DNA of 24,456 nt from an uncultured Limosilactobacillus sp. (GCF_934202235.1 NZ_CAKPXS010000025.1:1-24456), one strand, 5' to 3'. Shown: positions 9,321 to 16,230, counted from the stretch's first letter. Numbers and translations are program-made. The notes: generated by a model not told the origin, from the sequence alone.

Positions 9321-10790
9321 TTACAGAATTGGTGAGAACAGCCGCGAAAACCGTTGCTTAAATTTCAACCAGCGTGGCTGTTGGGTAAACATCGCCGGCG
9401 TGATAACGTGACAGTTACGAATATCGTCAACAAAGATCTTTTCCAAGTGGTCAACCAGCCAGTGATCGTAAATGAAACAGTTAATTTCGAAGTTGAGCTT
9501 GAAGCTCCGAAAGTCCATGTTAGCCGACCCGACCGAGCCCATCTTGCCATCGATTACCATTGTCTTGGCATGGATAAAACCATTCATGTAGTAATAGATG
9601 GTGACCCCTTCATCGGCCAGGTAATTAGCATAGTACTGGGTAGCCCGGTACACAAAGGGATGGTCAGGCTTGCACGGTACCATGATCCGGACATCAATGC
9701 CCGAATGCGCCGCGATTTTGAGGGCATCCAGGACACTGTCGTCCGGAATCAGGTAGGGCGTTTGAATCCAAATGTGGTCCTGGGCGGCGTTAATCAACCG
9801 TAAGTACCCCAGCTTGATCTGCTGGAGACGGGAATCGGGACCACTAGAAACCACTTGCAAGGCCGTATGACCCTCGGCAGCAGGAACGTCAATCTCGGGG
9901 AAGTATGGTTTGTAGTGTTCAATCCGTTCATTGCGGGTGCTGGCAGAAGCGTTCCAGTCACGGACAAACCGCTGCTGCAGTGAGTAAACCGCACCGCCGA
10001 CAATTCGCAGGTGGGTATCTCGCCAGTAGCCAAACTTCGCGACCCTTCCCAGGTACTGGTCACCCACGTTAAAGCCGCCAACATAGCCCAGCTGGCCATC
10101 AATCACTACAATCTTCCGGTGGTCACGGTAATTTAGCCGAAAGTCAAAGAGGTTGCTCTTCGTCGTCAAGAACGGCTCTGCCTGGCCCCCATTTTCCCGC
10201 AGGTGGTCGTAGAAGCTTGGCTTAACGCCCATCGACCCCCACGAATCGTAAAGGACCCGGACCTCGACCCCCTCAGCCGCTTTTTGCTCCAGGATCGTTC
10301 GCAATTGGTTCCCGATCCGGTCATTATAAATCGTGTAGAATTCGATATGAATGCTGTGTTTGGCCGCCGCAATATCGTCCAGCATCTTCTTAAACAACTG
10401 GTGCCCGTCGGTAAAAACATCGACGTGATTGTGCTGAGTAACGAAGGAATCATCGATACTTTGGAAGAGCATGATCGTCCGCCGGTAAACCCGCATCGTG
10501 TTCTCTTCCGGCCGCCGCATCCGCTGAAACCTTTTTTTCTGGGCGTCCAGGGCCTCGCTTAACTCTAACTGGGTTTCTGTCTTGATCCGCCCCATCTTCT
10601 TAGCCGGCAATTTTCGTCCTAAGAAGGCATAAATGATAAAGCCGGCGACCGGTAAGAAGGTCAGCACAAGCAGCCAGGCCCACGTTGCGGCAATGTCTCT
10701 TTTTTCCCGGAATACCGTAATGAAGGCAATTACCGTGTTAATGATGATAATTGCCAAAAGTATCCATTTAATAATGTCCCACGTCAGCAT
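9321..10790 (-). CDS. cls: Cardiolipin synthase (phospholipase D family)
   Basis: This membrane enzyme condenses two phosphatidylglycerol molecules to cardiolipin and glycerol. The 489-residue protein has two N-terminal membrane segments (about 6-27 and 36-57), then two PLD domains. HKD motif 1 is H224-R-K226-xxxx-D231, followed by G-G-F-N; HKD motif 2 is H407-A-K409-xxxx-D414, followed by GSANMD. Both active-site halves are intact and the length is normal for bacterial ClsA-type enzymes. The start is ATG at 10790, with a GGGGG-type ribosome site at 10801-10805. It stands alone, divergent from a 44-residue membrane peptide gene, and I see no hairpin terminator behind it. A possible promoter is TTGGTT-17-TAAAAT on the minus strand about 30-60 bp upstream; its -35 is poor. 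Confidence 0.95.
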   Translation of the reverse strand: MLTWDIIKWILLAIIIINTVIAFITVFREKRDIAATWAWLLVLTFLPVAGFIIYAFLGRKLPAKKMGRIKTETQLELSEALDAQKKRFQRMRRPEENTMRVYRRTIMLFQSIDDSFVTQHNHVDVFTDGHQLFKKMLDDIAAAKHSIHIEFYTIYNDRIGNQLRTILEQKAAEGVEVRVLYDSWGSMGVKPSFYDHLRENGGQAEPFLTTKSNLFDFRLNYRDHRKIVVIDGQLGYVGGFNVGDQYLGRVAKFGYWRDTHLRIVGGAVYSLQQRFVRDWNASASTRNERIEHYKPYFPEIDVPAAEGHTALQVVSSGPDSRLQQIKLGYLRLINAAQDHIWIQTPYLIPDDSVLDALKIAAHSGIDVRIMVPCKPDHPFVYRATQYYANYLADEGVTIYYYMNGFIHAKTMVIDGKMGSVGSANMDFRSFKLNFEINCFIYDHWLVDHLEKIFVDDIRNCHVITPAMFTQQPRWLKFKQRFSRLFSPIL

Positions 10791-10869
10791 TGCCGAAGAG
10801 CCCCCTTTTTTCCACTCCCTGCTATTTTAACGCAATGCTTTTCAGTAACCAATAGTCAATCATTTCAGC

Positions 10870-10875
10870 TATAAT
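10870..10875 (+). promoter_or_regulatory. -10 box for the small membrane peptide gene
   Basis: A consensus TATAAT lies 26 bp before the start codon of the 44-codon gene and is followed by an A-rich stretch. No convincing -35 hexamer is visible at 16-18 bp. Confidence 0.45.
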
Positions 10876-10901
10876 ATAAAAAATTACGAGGAGTTGAGGA
10901 A

Positions 10902-11036
10902 ATGATCAATTTTCTACCACTGGGCATCGGCCAAGTCCGTTTATTCCATATGTTGTTCAACCGTAACCCGATTGCCGCAATCATTGTTTTAGTGGTAATC
11001 GTCCTCTTTGCCATTTATTACAATAATCATCGCTAA
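10902..11036 (+). CDS. 44-residue single-span membrane peptide
   Basis: This short gene encodes a 44-residue peptide that begins MINFLPLGIGQ and ends YYNNHR. Residues 24-40 (IAAIIVLVVIVLFAIYY) form one hydrophobic span, preceded by a basic segment (R13, R21). The C-terminal tail is short and polar. Support for expression comes from AGGAG at 10889-10893 eight bases before the ATG, a TATAAT upstream, and a strong terminator starting within 10 bp of the stop. It is transcribed divergently from cls and against the local strand bias. Its function is not known to me. Its orientation next to cls raises a link to membrane lipid state, but that is speculation; toxin-like or small-regulator roles are alternatives. 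Confidence 0.7.
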   Translation: MINFLPLGIGQVRLFHMLFNRNPIAAIIVLVVIVLFAIYYNNHR

Positions 11037-11080
11037 CACAAAAAAGCCACCGGCGAAATTCGCCAGTGGCTTTCCTTTTT
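11037..11080. terminator. Bidirectional terminator between the small peptide gene and clpL
   Basis: A 10-bp stem with one mismatch (GCCACCGGCG at 11046-11055 and CGCCAGTGGC at 11061-11070) has loop AAATT. An A-run lies on the left and TTTCCTTTTT on the right. It can end the plus-strand peptide gene and the minus-strand clpL, whose stop is at 11088. Confidence 0.85.
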
Positions 11081-11087
11081 ACTCAAC

Positions 11088-13229
11088 TTACTGCTTAGCT
11101 GTAGCATCCTGATCGTCATCGGCAGGACGTTCACTAATAACTAGTTGACCGTCCTTCATCGTTGCCTGCAAGTGCTTGACGTCCAGGTGGTCAAGGTAGT
11201 AATCAGTGACCTTGTCCCTGATTTGTTGTTCAATCACCCGCCGTAATGGACGAGCACCCATCGCCTTGTCGTAACCCTTGTCAATCAGGTAGTCCTTGGC
11301 GTCTTCGGAAACGGTAACGTCCATTCCCTTCTTCGCCAGGGTCTTGTTGACGTTGGTTAACATCAGGTTGACGATCTTCTTCAGGTCGTCCTTAGTCAAA
11401 CTGTGGAATTCAACAATCGCGTTGAAGCGGTTGAGGAATTCTGGCCGGAAGTATGGCGTCAACTTCTTGATCAAGTCAGTTTCATTTGCGCTGGCCTTCA
11501 AGTCGGCATCGTTACTGAAGCCGGCGTTGGAGGTGGCAATAATGATCGTGTTCTTGAAGTCAACGGTGTTTCCCTGACCATCAGTCAGACGCCCGTCATC
11601 AAGTACCTGCAGCAGCAGGGTAATTACTTGTGGGTCGGCCTTTTCAATTTCGTCAAGCAGGACAATGGAGTACGGGTGGCGACGAACCTTTTCAGTCAAG
11701 GTATTGCCGTTATCTTCGTAACCAACGTACCCGGCCGAAGCCCCGATCAGCTTGGAAACAGCTGTCCGGTCAGAGTATTCGGACATATCGAGACGGATGA
11801 TGTCGTCTTCACTCCCGAACATATCCAAAGCCAGCTGCTTTGCCAGTTCCGTCTTCCCGACACCAGTCGGACCGACGAACAGGAAGCTGCCAATTGGCCG
11901 GTCGCCTTCATCAAAGCCGGCACGGTTACGCCGAATGGCCCGGGCAACAGCTTCGACGGCTTCGTCTTGGCCAATCACCTTGCCTTCCAGCCGCTTTGCC
12001 AGGCCCTTCAACCGTTCAATGTCGCTTGCGCCCATCTTGGAAACTGGAATCCCGGTCTGCCGTTCAACGGCCTGGGCGACGTCGTTTGGCGTTGCCGTGA
12101 CCTTGTCGGCCGTCGAACTGTCCTTCAGTTCCTTCTTCAGGTCAGCGACCTGGTCCTTGGCCTTTTGGGCCGCCTGGTAGTCTTCCTTCTTGACGGCTTC
12201 TTGCTGCTGTTTTTCAGTCTTCTTGATTTCGGCCTCAATTTCCTTCGCATTCTTGACCGGGTGCTTAGAAGCGAGGTGAGCGGCCGTCATGTCGACCAGG
12301 TCGATTGCCTTGTCCGGCAAACTCCGCTGCGGCATGTACTGAACAGAGTAGTCAATTGCCGCCTTCAATACATCATCAGGCAGGACAACGTTGTGGTGCT
12401 TTTCGTACAGCTTCCGTAACCCCTGCAGAATCTTAAACGTGTCTTCTTTGCTTGGGGCGTTAACCGTTACCCGGTTGAACCGCCGCGACAACGCAGCATC
12501 CTTCATAATGGTATTACGGTATTCGTCCTGCGTCGTTGCCCCGATGATTGTGATTTCACCACGGGATAGTGCTGGCTTCAAAATATCAGCCATCCCCTTG
12601 GAACCACTGTTATCACCAGTGCTACCGGCTCCGAGAATTTGGTGGATTTCGTCGAAGAAGAGAATGACGTTCCCGCGCTTCTTAACTTCTTCGATCAGCT
12701 TCTGCATATTTTCTTCGAAGCTGCCCCGGTACTGGGTACCCGCTTCCAGACTGGAAATATCAATGCTGATAATCTGCTTATTTTTAATGGAAGCAGGGAC
12801 ATCACCACTGATAATCGCCTGTGCCAGACCTTCAACAACAGCAGTCTTCCCAACACCAGCATCACCAACCAGAACTGGGTTATTCTTCGTCCGCCGTGAT
12901 AAAATCTCGGCAGTTTCCTGAATTTCCTTGTTCCGTCCGATCACCGGGTCGAGCTTGCCGTCCTTTGCTTCCTGCGTCAAGTTACGACCAAGTTTTTCCA
13001 AAATCCCCTGGGGCTTTTGGCCTTGTTTTCCAGCTGCGGCGGGCTGCTGAGCACCTGCACCAGGCAAACGGCCTGTCCGCCGATACTGTGCAAATTCTTC
13101 AGGCGTTACTTCACGACCATTAATTAGGTAACGACGGTTTTCTGAATTCATGCCGTTCATCCCGCCCATCAGCTGGTTGAACAGGTCATCCATGCCACCG
13201 TCAAATGGATCTACTGGATTTTGTGCCAT
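11088..13229 (-). CDS. clpL: Clp ATPase ClpL (stand-alone chaperone/disaggregase)
   Basis: A 713-residue double AAA+ protein. The N-terminus (DDLFNQLMGGM, then ENRRYLINGREVTPEEFAQYR) is typical of ClpL. It has neither the Cys zinc finger of ClpE nor the repeated N-domain of ClpC or ClpB. A Gln/Ala/Gly-rich linker (56-75) leads to NBD1: Walker A GDAGVGKT (122-129) and Walker B ILFFDEIH (189-196). A UVR-like coiled middle segment spans about 327-372. NBD2 has Walker A GPTGVGKT (453-460), Walker B SIVLLDEIE (521-529) and Arg-containing FRPEFLNR (594-601). I see no clear [ILV]GF ClpP-docking tripeptide, which agrees with ClpL acting without ClpP in heat and stress tolerance. The start is ATG at 13229, with GGGGG at 13239-13243. 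No CtsR tandem heptads or CIRCE element are visible upstream. Confidence 0.92.
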   Translation of the reverse strand: MAQNPVDPFDGGMDDLFNQLMGGMNGMNSENRRYLINGREVTPEEFAQYRRTGRLPGAGAQQPAAAGKQGQKPQGILEKLGRNLTQEAKDGKLDPVIGRNKEIQETAEILSRRTKNNPVLVGDAGVGKTAVVEGLAQAIISGDVPASIKNKQIISIDISSLEAGTQYRGSFEENMQKLIEEVKKRGNVILFFDEIHQILGAGSTGDNSGSKGMADILKPALSRGEITIIGATTQDEYRNTIMKDAALSRRFNRVTVNAPSKEDTFKILQGLRKLYEKHHNVVLPDDVLKAAIDYSVQYMPQRSLPDKAIDLVDMTAAHLASKHPVKNAKEIEAEIKKTEKQQQEAVKKEDYQAAQKAKDQVADLKKELKDSSTADKVTATPNDVAQAVERQTGIPVSKMGASDIERLKGLAKRLEGKVIGQDEAVEAVARAIRRNRAGFDEGDRPIGSFLFVGPTGVGKTELAKQLALDMFGSEDDIIRLDMSEYSDRTAVSKLIGASAGYVGYEDNGNTLTEKVRRHPYSIVLLDEIEKADPQVITLLLQVLDDGRLTDGQGNTVDFKNTIIIATSNAGFSNDADLKASANETDLIKKLTPYFRPEFLNRFNAIVEFHSLTKDDLKKIVNLMLTNVNKTLAKKGMDVTVSEDAKDYLIDKGYDKAMGARPLRRVIEQQIRDKVTDYYLDHLDVKHLQATMKDGQLVISERPADDDQDATAKQ

Positions 13230-13285
13230 AAGAACAGTCCCCCTTAATTTGATTTCATTTTCTAAACTGACTTAATGCAACACAA

Positions 13286-13306
13286 CGGTGCCAAAAACTG
13301 ACACCG
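13286..13306 (-). terminator. Weak hairpin after the small HTH gene
   Basis: A 7-bp stem with one wobble (CGGTGCC at 13286-13292, GACACCG at 13300-13306) lies between the HTH gene stop (13320) and clpL. No T-run follows on the minus strand, so termination would be weak and some read-through into clpL is possible. Confidence 0.3.
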
Positions 13307-13319
13307 CCGCATTCCACTA

Positions 13320-13553
13320 TCATTCGTCGTCATCAATCAGGTAGTGCGTTTCTAGCTCCTTCAGCACTTCCCACATATGCAGATGCTGCGTCTGGGCCAG
13401 TGCGTCCAGGTCGCGTAAATTAAGCGGCGTTGCACTTGATTGATCCTTATTAAACGACTTATGCAAGGTGGTGTAACCATATCCGGACTGCTTAGAGACC
13501 TGATAAATGGTCAAGTGATTAGCACTCAAATAGCGCTTAATGTTAATCCGCAT
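13320..13553 (-). CDS. Small helix-turn-helix protein (Xre/Cro-like)
   Basis: A 77-residue protein beginning MRINIKRYLS. Residues 14-36 (LTIYQVSKQSG, then YTTLHKSFN) fit a Cro/C1-type helix-turn-helix, followed by a predicted helical tail and an acidic C-terminus (IDDDE). A GTG nine bases upstream would also be in frame. AAGGGAA at 13563-13569 abuts that GTG but sits about ten bases before the ATG at 13553, so ATG is the better start. The gene stands alone with its own extended -10 promoter and repeat-rich operator region, which suggests autoregulation. No toxin, phage or restriction partner lies beside it. I do not recognise the specific family; a chromosomal regulator is the most likely role. 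Confidence 0.65.
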   Translation of the reverse strand: MRINIKRYLSANHLTIYQVSKQSGYGYTTLHKSFNKDQSSATPLNLRDLDALAQTQHLHMWEVLKELETHYLIDDDE

Positions 13554-13578
13554 GATGTTCACTTCCCTTACGCTTTTA

Positions 13579-13622
13579 ATTATAACACATTTTTGCTATA
13601 GCACAAGTGTCAACTAGCACAA
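13579..13622 (-). promoter_or_regulatory. Promoter and candidate operator of the small HTH gene
   Basis: On the minus strand an extended -10 (TGTTATAAT, hexamer at 13579-13584) lies 16 bp from TTGTGC. Overlapping the -35 region are the 10-bp palindrome TGCTATAGCA (13594-13603) and two direct repeats of TAGCACAA (13599-13606 and 13615-13622) exactly 16 bp apart. This layout suits binding by a small HTH repressor. The promoter elements and repeats are seen; autoregulation is inferred. Confidence 0.5.
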
Positions 13623-13642
13623 ATGTAAAATGTTTTGCTACT

Positions 13643-13675
13643 AAAAAAGCCGGTCACGCTAAAAGCTGACTGGCT
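13643..13675 (-). terminator. Rho-independent terminator after pip
   Basis: An imperfect 12-bp hairpin (AGCCGGTCACGC at 13648-13659 and AGCTGACTGGCT at 13664-13675) is followed on the minus strand by TTTTTT (13643-13648). It ends the proline iminopeptidase transcript. Confidence 0.8.
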
Positions 13676-13700
13676 GCTATTATTTAGTTAAAAATATTTC

Positions 13701-14591
13701 TTAGTCATGGTCCGCTAGCCAACGGTTGAGTAACCGCTGATACTTAGCTGGCTGCTCCGCAAAGACCATGTGTCGGGCCCCCGCAAATAATTCCCATTTA
13801 GCATTGGGCAAGGCATCTGCCATCGTTTTCGCTACCAGGGGGGTGCAAAGGTCGTCCGTCCCGTCGATTACCAAGGCGGGCGTTGTCACACTGGCCAACT
13901 GGCTAGTGTATTCATAGTCTCGCAGGTTACCCAGCGGAGTGTATTCATTTGGCCCCCACGCAGTCTGGTAAGCTACTTGACCACCCACCTTAGGCCGTCT
14001 TAACGGTTCGGGCGACTGCGCGGTTGGCTGAGCGCTAGCGTGGCGGACCATAAAGTGCTCGTTGGCCCGTTGGTAGGCCTCACCAGAATAGTTGCCACTT
14101 ACCTCTGCCTGACGAATTGCTTCCTGGTCAGTCGGTGAAAGGTAAGAAATCCAGCGGTGTTGTTCGGCCGCCCATAGTTGTGCTGAGGAAAGGGTGCTGG
14201 ATAAAATCAGGCTGCTAAGCCCCGTGGGATGGTAGTCACAGCAATAAATAATCGCTAGCATTCCGCCCCATGACTGCCCCAGAAGGTGGACCTGGTCCAA
14301 GTGCAAGTAATCCCGCAAGGCCGCTAGCTCAGCCACCCAGGTAGCGGCACAATAAAGTGCTGGCTGGTCATCGGGTTGCGATGACTTCCCGCACCCCAGC
14401 TGGTCATACATGACTAACTGGCGACCACTAGTTGCTGCCAAACCATCAAGTAATTCAAAGTAGTTATGGCTAGACCCCGGACCACCATGCAGCAGTAGCA
14501 GCGGCGGTAAGCTGCTGGGCTCACCGACAATCCGGTAGTAGGTTTTAAACTGACCAAAGGGCATCCACCCTTCCTCAACGCGAATACTCAT
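13701..14591 (-). CDS. pip: Proline iminopeptidase (alpha/beta hydrolase)
   Basis: A cytosolic serine peptidase of family S33 that releases N-terminal proline from peptides. The 296-residue protein shows the oxyanion-hole motif HGGPG (35-39), YDQLGCGKS (62-70) and the nucleophile elbow GQSWGG with Ser107. A late acid in DGTDD and the catalytic His in GARHMVF complete the triad. The cap region between is of normal size. An in-frame TTG 21 bases upstream exists, but AAGGAG (14600-14605) falls between it and the ATG, so ATG at 14591 is the start. It is divergent from the DNA glycosylase gene with only 48 bp between starts, so its own promoter must reach into the glycosylase coding region. Lactobacilli name this activity PepI or Pip; other S33 hydrolase specificities cannot be fully excluded. 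Confidence 0.88.
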   Translation of the reverse strand: MSIRVEEGWMPFGQFKTYYRIVGEPSSLPPLLLLHGGPGSSHNYFELLDGLAATSGRQLVMYDQLGCGKSSQPDDQPALYCAATWVAELAALRDYLHLDQVHLLGQSWGGMLAIIYCCDYHPTGLSSLILSSTLSSAQLWAAEQHRWISYLSPTDQEAIRQAEVSGNYSGEAYQRANEHFMVRHASAQPTAQSPEPLRRPKVGGQVAYQTAWGPNEYTPLGNLRDYEYTSQLASVTTPALVIDGTDDLCTPLVAKTMADALPNAKWELFAGARHMVFAEQPAKYQRLLNRWLADHD

Positions 14592-14593
14592 GT

Positions 14594-14622
14594 TTGTTTC
14601 TCCTTTTTTCAACGCCTATACT
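14594..14622 (+). promoter_or_regulatory. Promoter of the 3-methyladenine DNA glycosylase gene
   Basis: TTGTTT (14594-14599) and TATACT (14617-14622) are separated by 17 bp. The -35 sits next to the pip ribosome binding site in the 48-bp divergent gap. Transcription would start just before the GGAGG of the glycosylase gene, giving a very short leader. Confidence 0.5.
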
Positions 14623-14639
14623 AAGAGCGGAGGTGTATC

Positions 14640-15284
14640 ATGGATCAATTCAACCGCTTTTTTTCTGGCCGGCCGACGACCACTATTGCTCAAGACTTGC
14701 TCGGCCACGAACTAGTTTATCAGGGCCCGCAGGGAACACTCAGCGGCATCATTGTCGAAACTGAAGCCTACCTCGGCATCGACGACTCCGCTTCCCATGC
14801 GTTTGGCAACCGCCACACCAACTACACAGCCTCACTGTATGGTAACCCCGGCGACCTCTACATTTACCAAATTCGTGGAATGGTCTGCTGTGACATTGTG
14901 GCTCAAGCAGCTGGTGAGCCCCAGGGAATCTTAATTCGTGGCCTGGAGCCGTGGCAGGGGGTGCAGCAAATGGCGACTAACCGTAAAACTACGGGGCCCA
15001 ACGTCAGTAACGGGCCAGCCAAACTCATGGCAGCCCTTGGAATTAGTGATCGCCAGCTTGATGGGTTGGCCATGAGTGCCGCCCCGCTTCAAATCAACTT
15101 GACCGCGATCAAAACACCGTTAAAGGTGGATGCGGGCCCACGAATTGGTGTCAACCCTTCCGGAAAGGATGCCCAGCGACCACTCCGCTTTACAGTCCAT
15201 GGCAATCCCTACGTTTCTCATACCAAACGGCGGGATGACCGTGCTGACCACGGCTGGACTACTTATGATAGGGCAACCCATTGA
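14640..15284 (+). CDS. mpg: 3-methyladenine DNA glycosylase (AAG/MPG family)
   Basis: A monofunctional base-excision repair glycosylase that removes alkylated purines. The 214-residue protein matches the family: VETEAYLG (39-46) gives the catalytic Glu42 and the DNA-intercalating Tyr44, spaced like Glu125 and Tyr127 of human AAG, with His53 in the position of human His136. NGPAKL (124-129) and RIGVNPSGKDAQRPLRF (168-184) follow. The start is ATG at 14640, preceded by GGAGG. Its stop lies inside rlmH: the two convergent genes overlap by 26 bp at their 3' ends and share no terminator. Family identity is firm. Confidence 0.93.
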   Translation: MDQFNRFFSGRPTTTIAQDLLGHELVYQGPQGTLSGIIVETEAYLGIDDSASHAFGNRHTNYTASLYGNPGDLYIYQIRGMVCCDIVAQAAGEPQGILIRGLEPWQGVQQMATNRKTTGPNVSNGPAKLMAALGISDRQLDGLAMSAAPLQINLTAIKTPLKVDAGPRIGVNPSGKDAQRPLRFTVHGNPYVSHTKRRDDRADHGWTTYDRATH

Positions 15285-15738
15285 TAATCGTCATTGCCCG
15301 GTAAACCTGTTCTGATAAGACCAGCCGCATCAGCTGGTGCGGCATGGTAAACCGTCCAAAAGAAACTGTCGCGTTGGCCCGTTTGAGAACCGCTGGCGAC
15401 AAACCTAGTGATCCGCCAATCACAAAGGTAATATCGCTGTGTCCGTACACCGTCAGTTGGTTAATTTCTTTCGCAAATTCTTCTGAACTATATTCTTTGC
15501 CCTTAATTGCAAGAGCGTAAACATACTCCCGATCACTGATCTTGTTGAGGATTCGTTCACCCTCCTTGGCCATCACTTCATCCATCTCGGCCTGGCTCAG
15601 TGACTCGGGAGCTTTTTCGTCTTTTACTTCGACAATCTTAAACTTGCAAAAGCGGCTCAGCCGCTTTGCGTACTCCGCAATCCCGTTGCGAAAGTACTTT
15701 TCTTTGACTCGCCCAACACCAATAATTTTAATATTCAT
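15259..15738 (-). CDS. rlmH: 23S rRNA (pseudouridine-1915-N3) methyltransferase RlmH
   Basis: A SPOUT-class enzyme that methylates pseudouridine 1915 of 23S rRNA in helix 69, using S-adenosylmethionine. At 159 residues it has the usual size. It shows MNIKIIGVGRVKEKY at the start, FVIGGSLGLS (105-114) in the cofactor-binding knot, MPHQLMRLVLSEQVYRA and the conserved C-terminal PYHK. An in-frame GTG 12 bases upstream is part of the GGAGG ribosome site (15744-15748), so ATG at 15738 is the start. Its upstream region is the DnaA-box cluster; the nearest boxes begin within 20 bp of the start codon. DnaA could therefore affect its transcription. This locus is orfX, the SCCmec target, in staphylococci; no such element is present here. 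Confidence 0.96.
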   Translation of the reverse strand: MNIKIIGVGRVKEKYFRNGIAEYAKRLSRFCKFKIVEVKDEKAPESLSQAEMDEVMAKEGERILNKISDREYVYALAIKGKEYSSEEFAKEINQLTVYGHSDITFVIGGSLGLSPAVLKRANATVSFGRFTMPHQLMRLVLSEQVYRAMTIINGLPYHK

Positions 15739-15753
15739 CTTAACCTCCACAAG

Positions 15754-16100
15754 TTTTCCACAGAGTTATCCACAGGAGACGAGACTTATCCACTTTTCCT
15801 TAATTGTTCGTTAAGGAACCACCTTTTTCTTTTCCTGTGGACAAGTCGACTTATCCACACTTTTTCACAGAAACAGCCGTTCGTCTTCGTAGCCGCCAAG
15901 CCGCGTCACACCGGGGTTTTCAGTTGATGACTAAAATAATCATCCACTTATCCACAGTTATCCACTGCAGCTGTGGATAAGTCGTCAGCTTCGCTAATCC
16001 GCATTCTAGCGCGCTTTTGCTAAAACAATAATCCACTAAAGTAATTTTCCACACAGTTATCCACAAGCGCTTCACAACGATCCACTTGCCTAGTGGATTG
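15754..16100. other. DnaA-box cluster in the rlmH-htrA gap
   Basis: The 557-bp gene-free gap (15739-16295) is dominated by DnaA boxes. Exact TTATCCACA occurs at 15766-15774, 15851-15859, 15948-15956 and 16057-16065 (plus) and at 15972-15980 (minus). One-mismatch boxes are at 15754-15762, 15786-15794, 15958-15966 and 16045-16053 (plus) and 15836-15844 (minus). Weaker boxes are at 15861-15869, 15940-15948, 16029-16037, 16078-16086 and 16092-16100. Most exact copies sit in close pairs with start-to-start distances of 10-15 bp. The role is inferred: DnaA titration, an initiation-regulating element, or an origin-related remnant. No dnaA or dnaN, clear AT-rich unwinding stretch or DnaA-trio series is visible, so it is not called oriC. 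Confidence 0.85.
15796..15818. repeat. Hairpin with TTGTTCG loop, left copy
   Basis: A perfect 8-bp stem (TTCCTTAA and TTAAGGAA) carries the 7-nt loop TTGTTCG. Its core TAATTGTTCGTTAA (15801-15814) recurs exactly at 16177-16190, on the other side of the DnaA-box cluster. Function unknown. Confidence 0.6.
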
Positions 16101-16168
16101 CATATTTGACAACTTAACCGAATAAGCGTTCTGGCGTGCTAGTTGTTTACTGAAACTTTACCACGAAT

Positions 16169-16199
16169 GATCCCCGTAATTGTTCGTTAATTCAGGGAT
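16169..16199. repeat. Hairpin with TTGTTCG loop, right copy
   Basis: This contains the exact 14-mer TAATTGTTCGTTAA (16177-16190) also found at 15801-15814. It lies inside an imperfect hairpin with ATCCC/GGGAT outer arms and is followed by GGTTTTATTTT. It could act as a plus-strand terminator, but no plus-strand gene precedes it. Confidence 0.5.
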
Positions 16200-16230
16200 G
16201 GTTTTATTTTAACGCAGAACATCAACCAAC

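Noticed and set aside
11403..12419. Long plus-strand open frame (338 codons) opposite clpL
   Set aside because: It is the antisense shadow of a well-conserved clpL. It has no ribosome site, no recognisable domains, and a Leu/Val/Phe-rich composition typical of antisense frames.
14592..14612. Longer TTG-initiated version of proline iminopeptidase
   Set aside because: The AAGGAG ribosome site lies inside the proposed extension, so the ATG at 14591 is the start.
16169..16210. Plus-strand terminator at ATCCC/GGGAT followed by TTTTATTTT
   Set aside because: The stem is short and interrupted, and no plus-strand gene precedes it. It is kept only as a repeat element.
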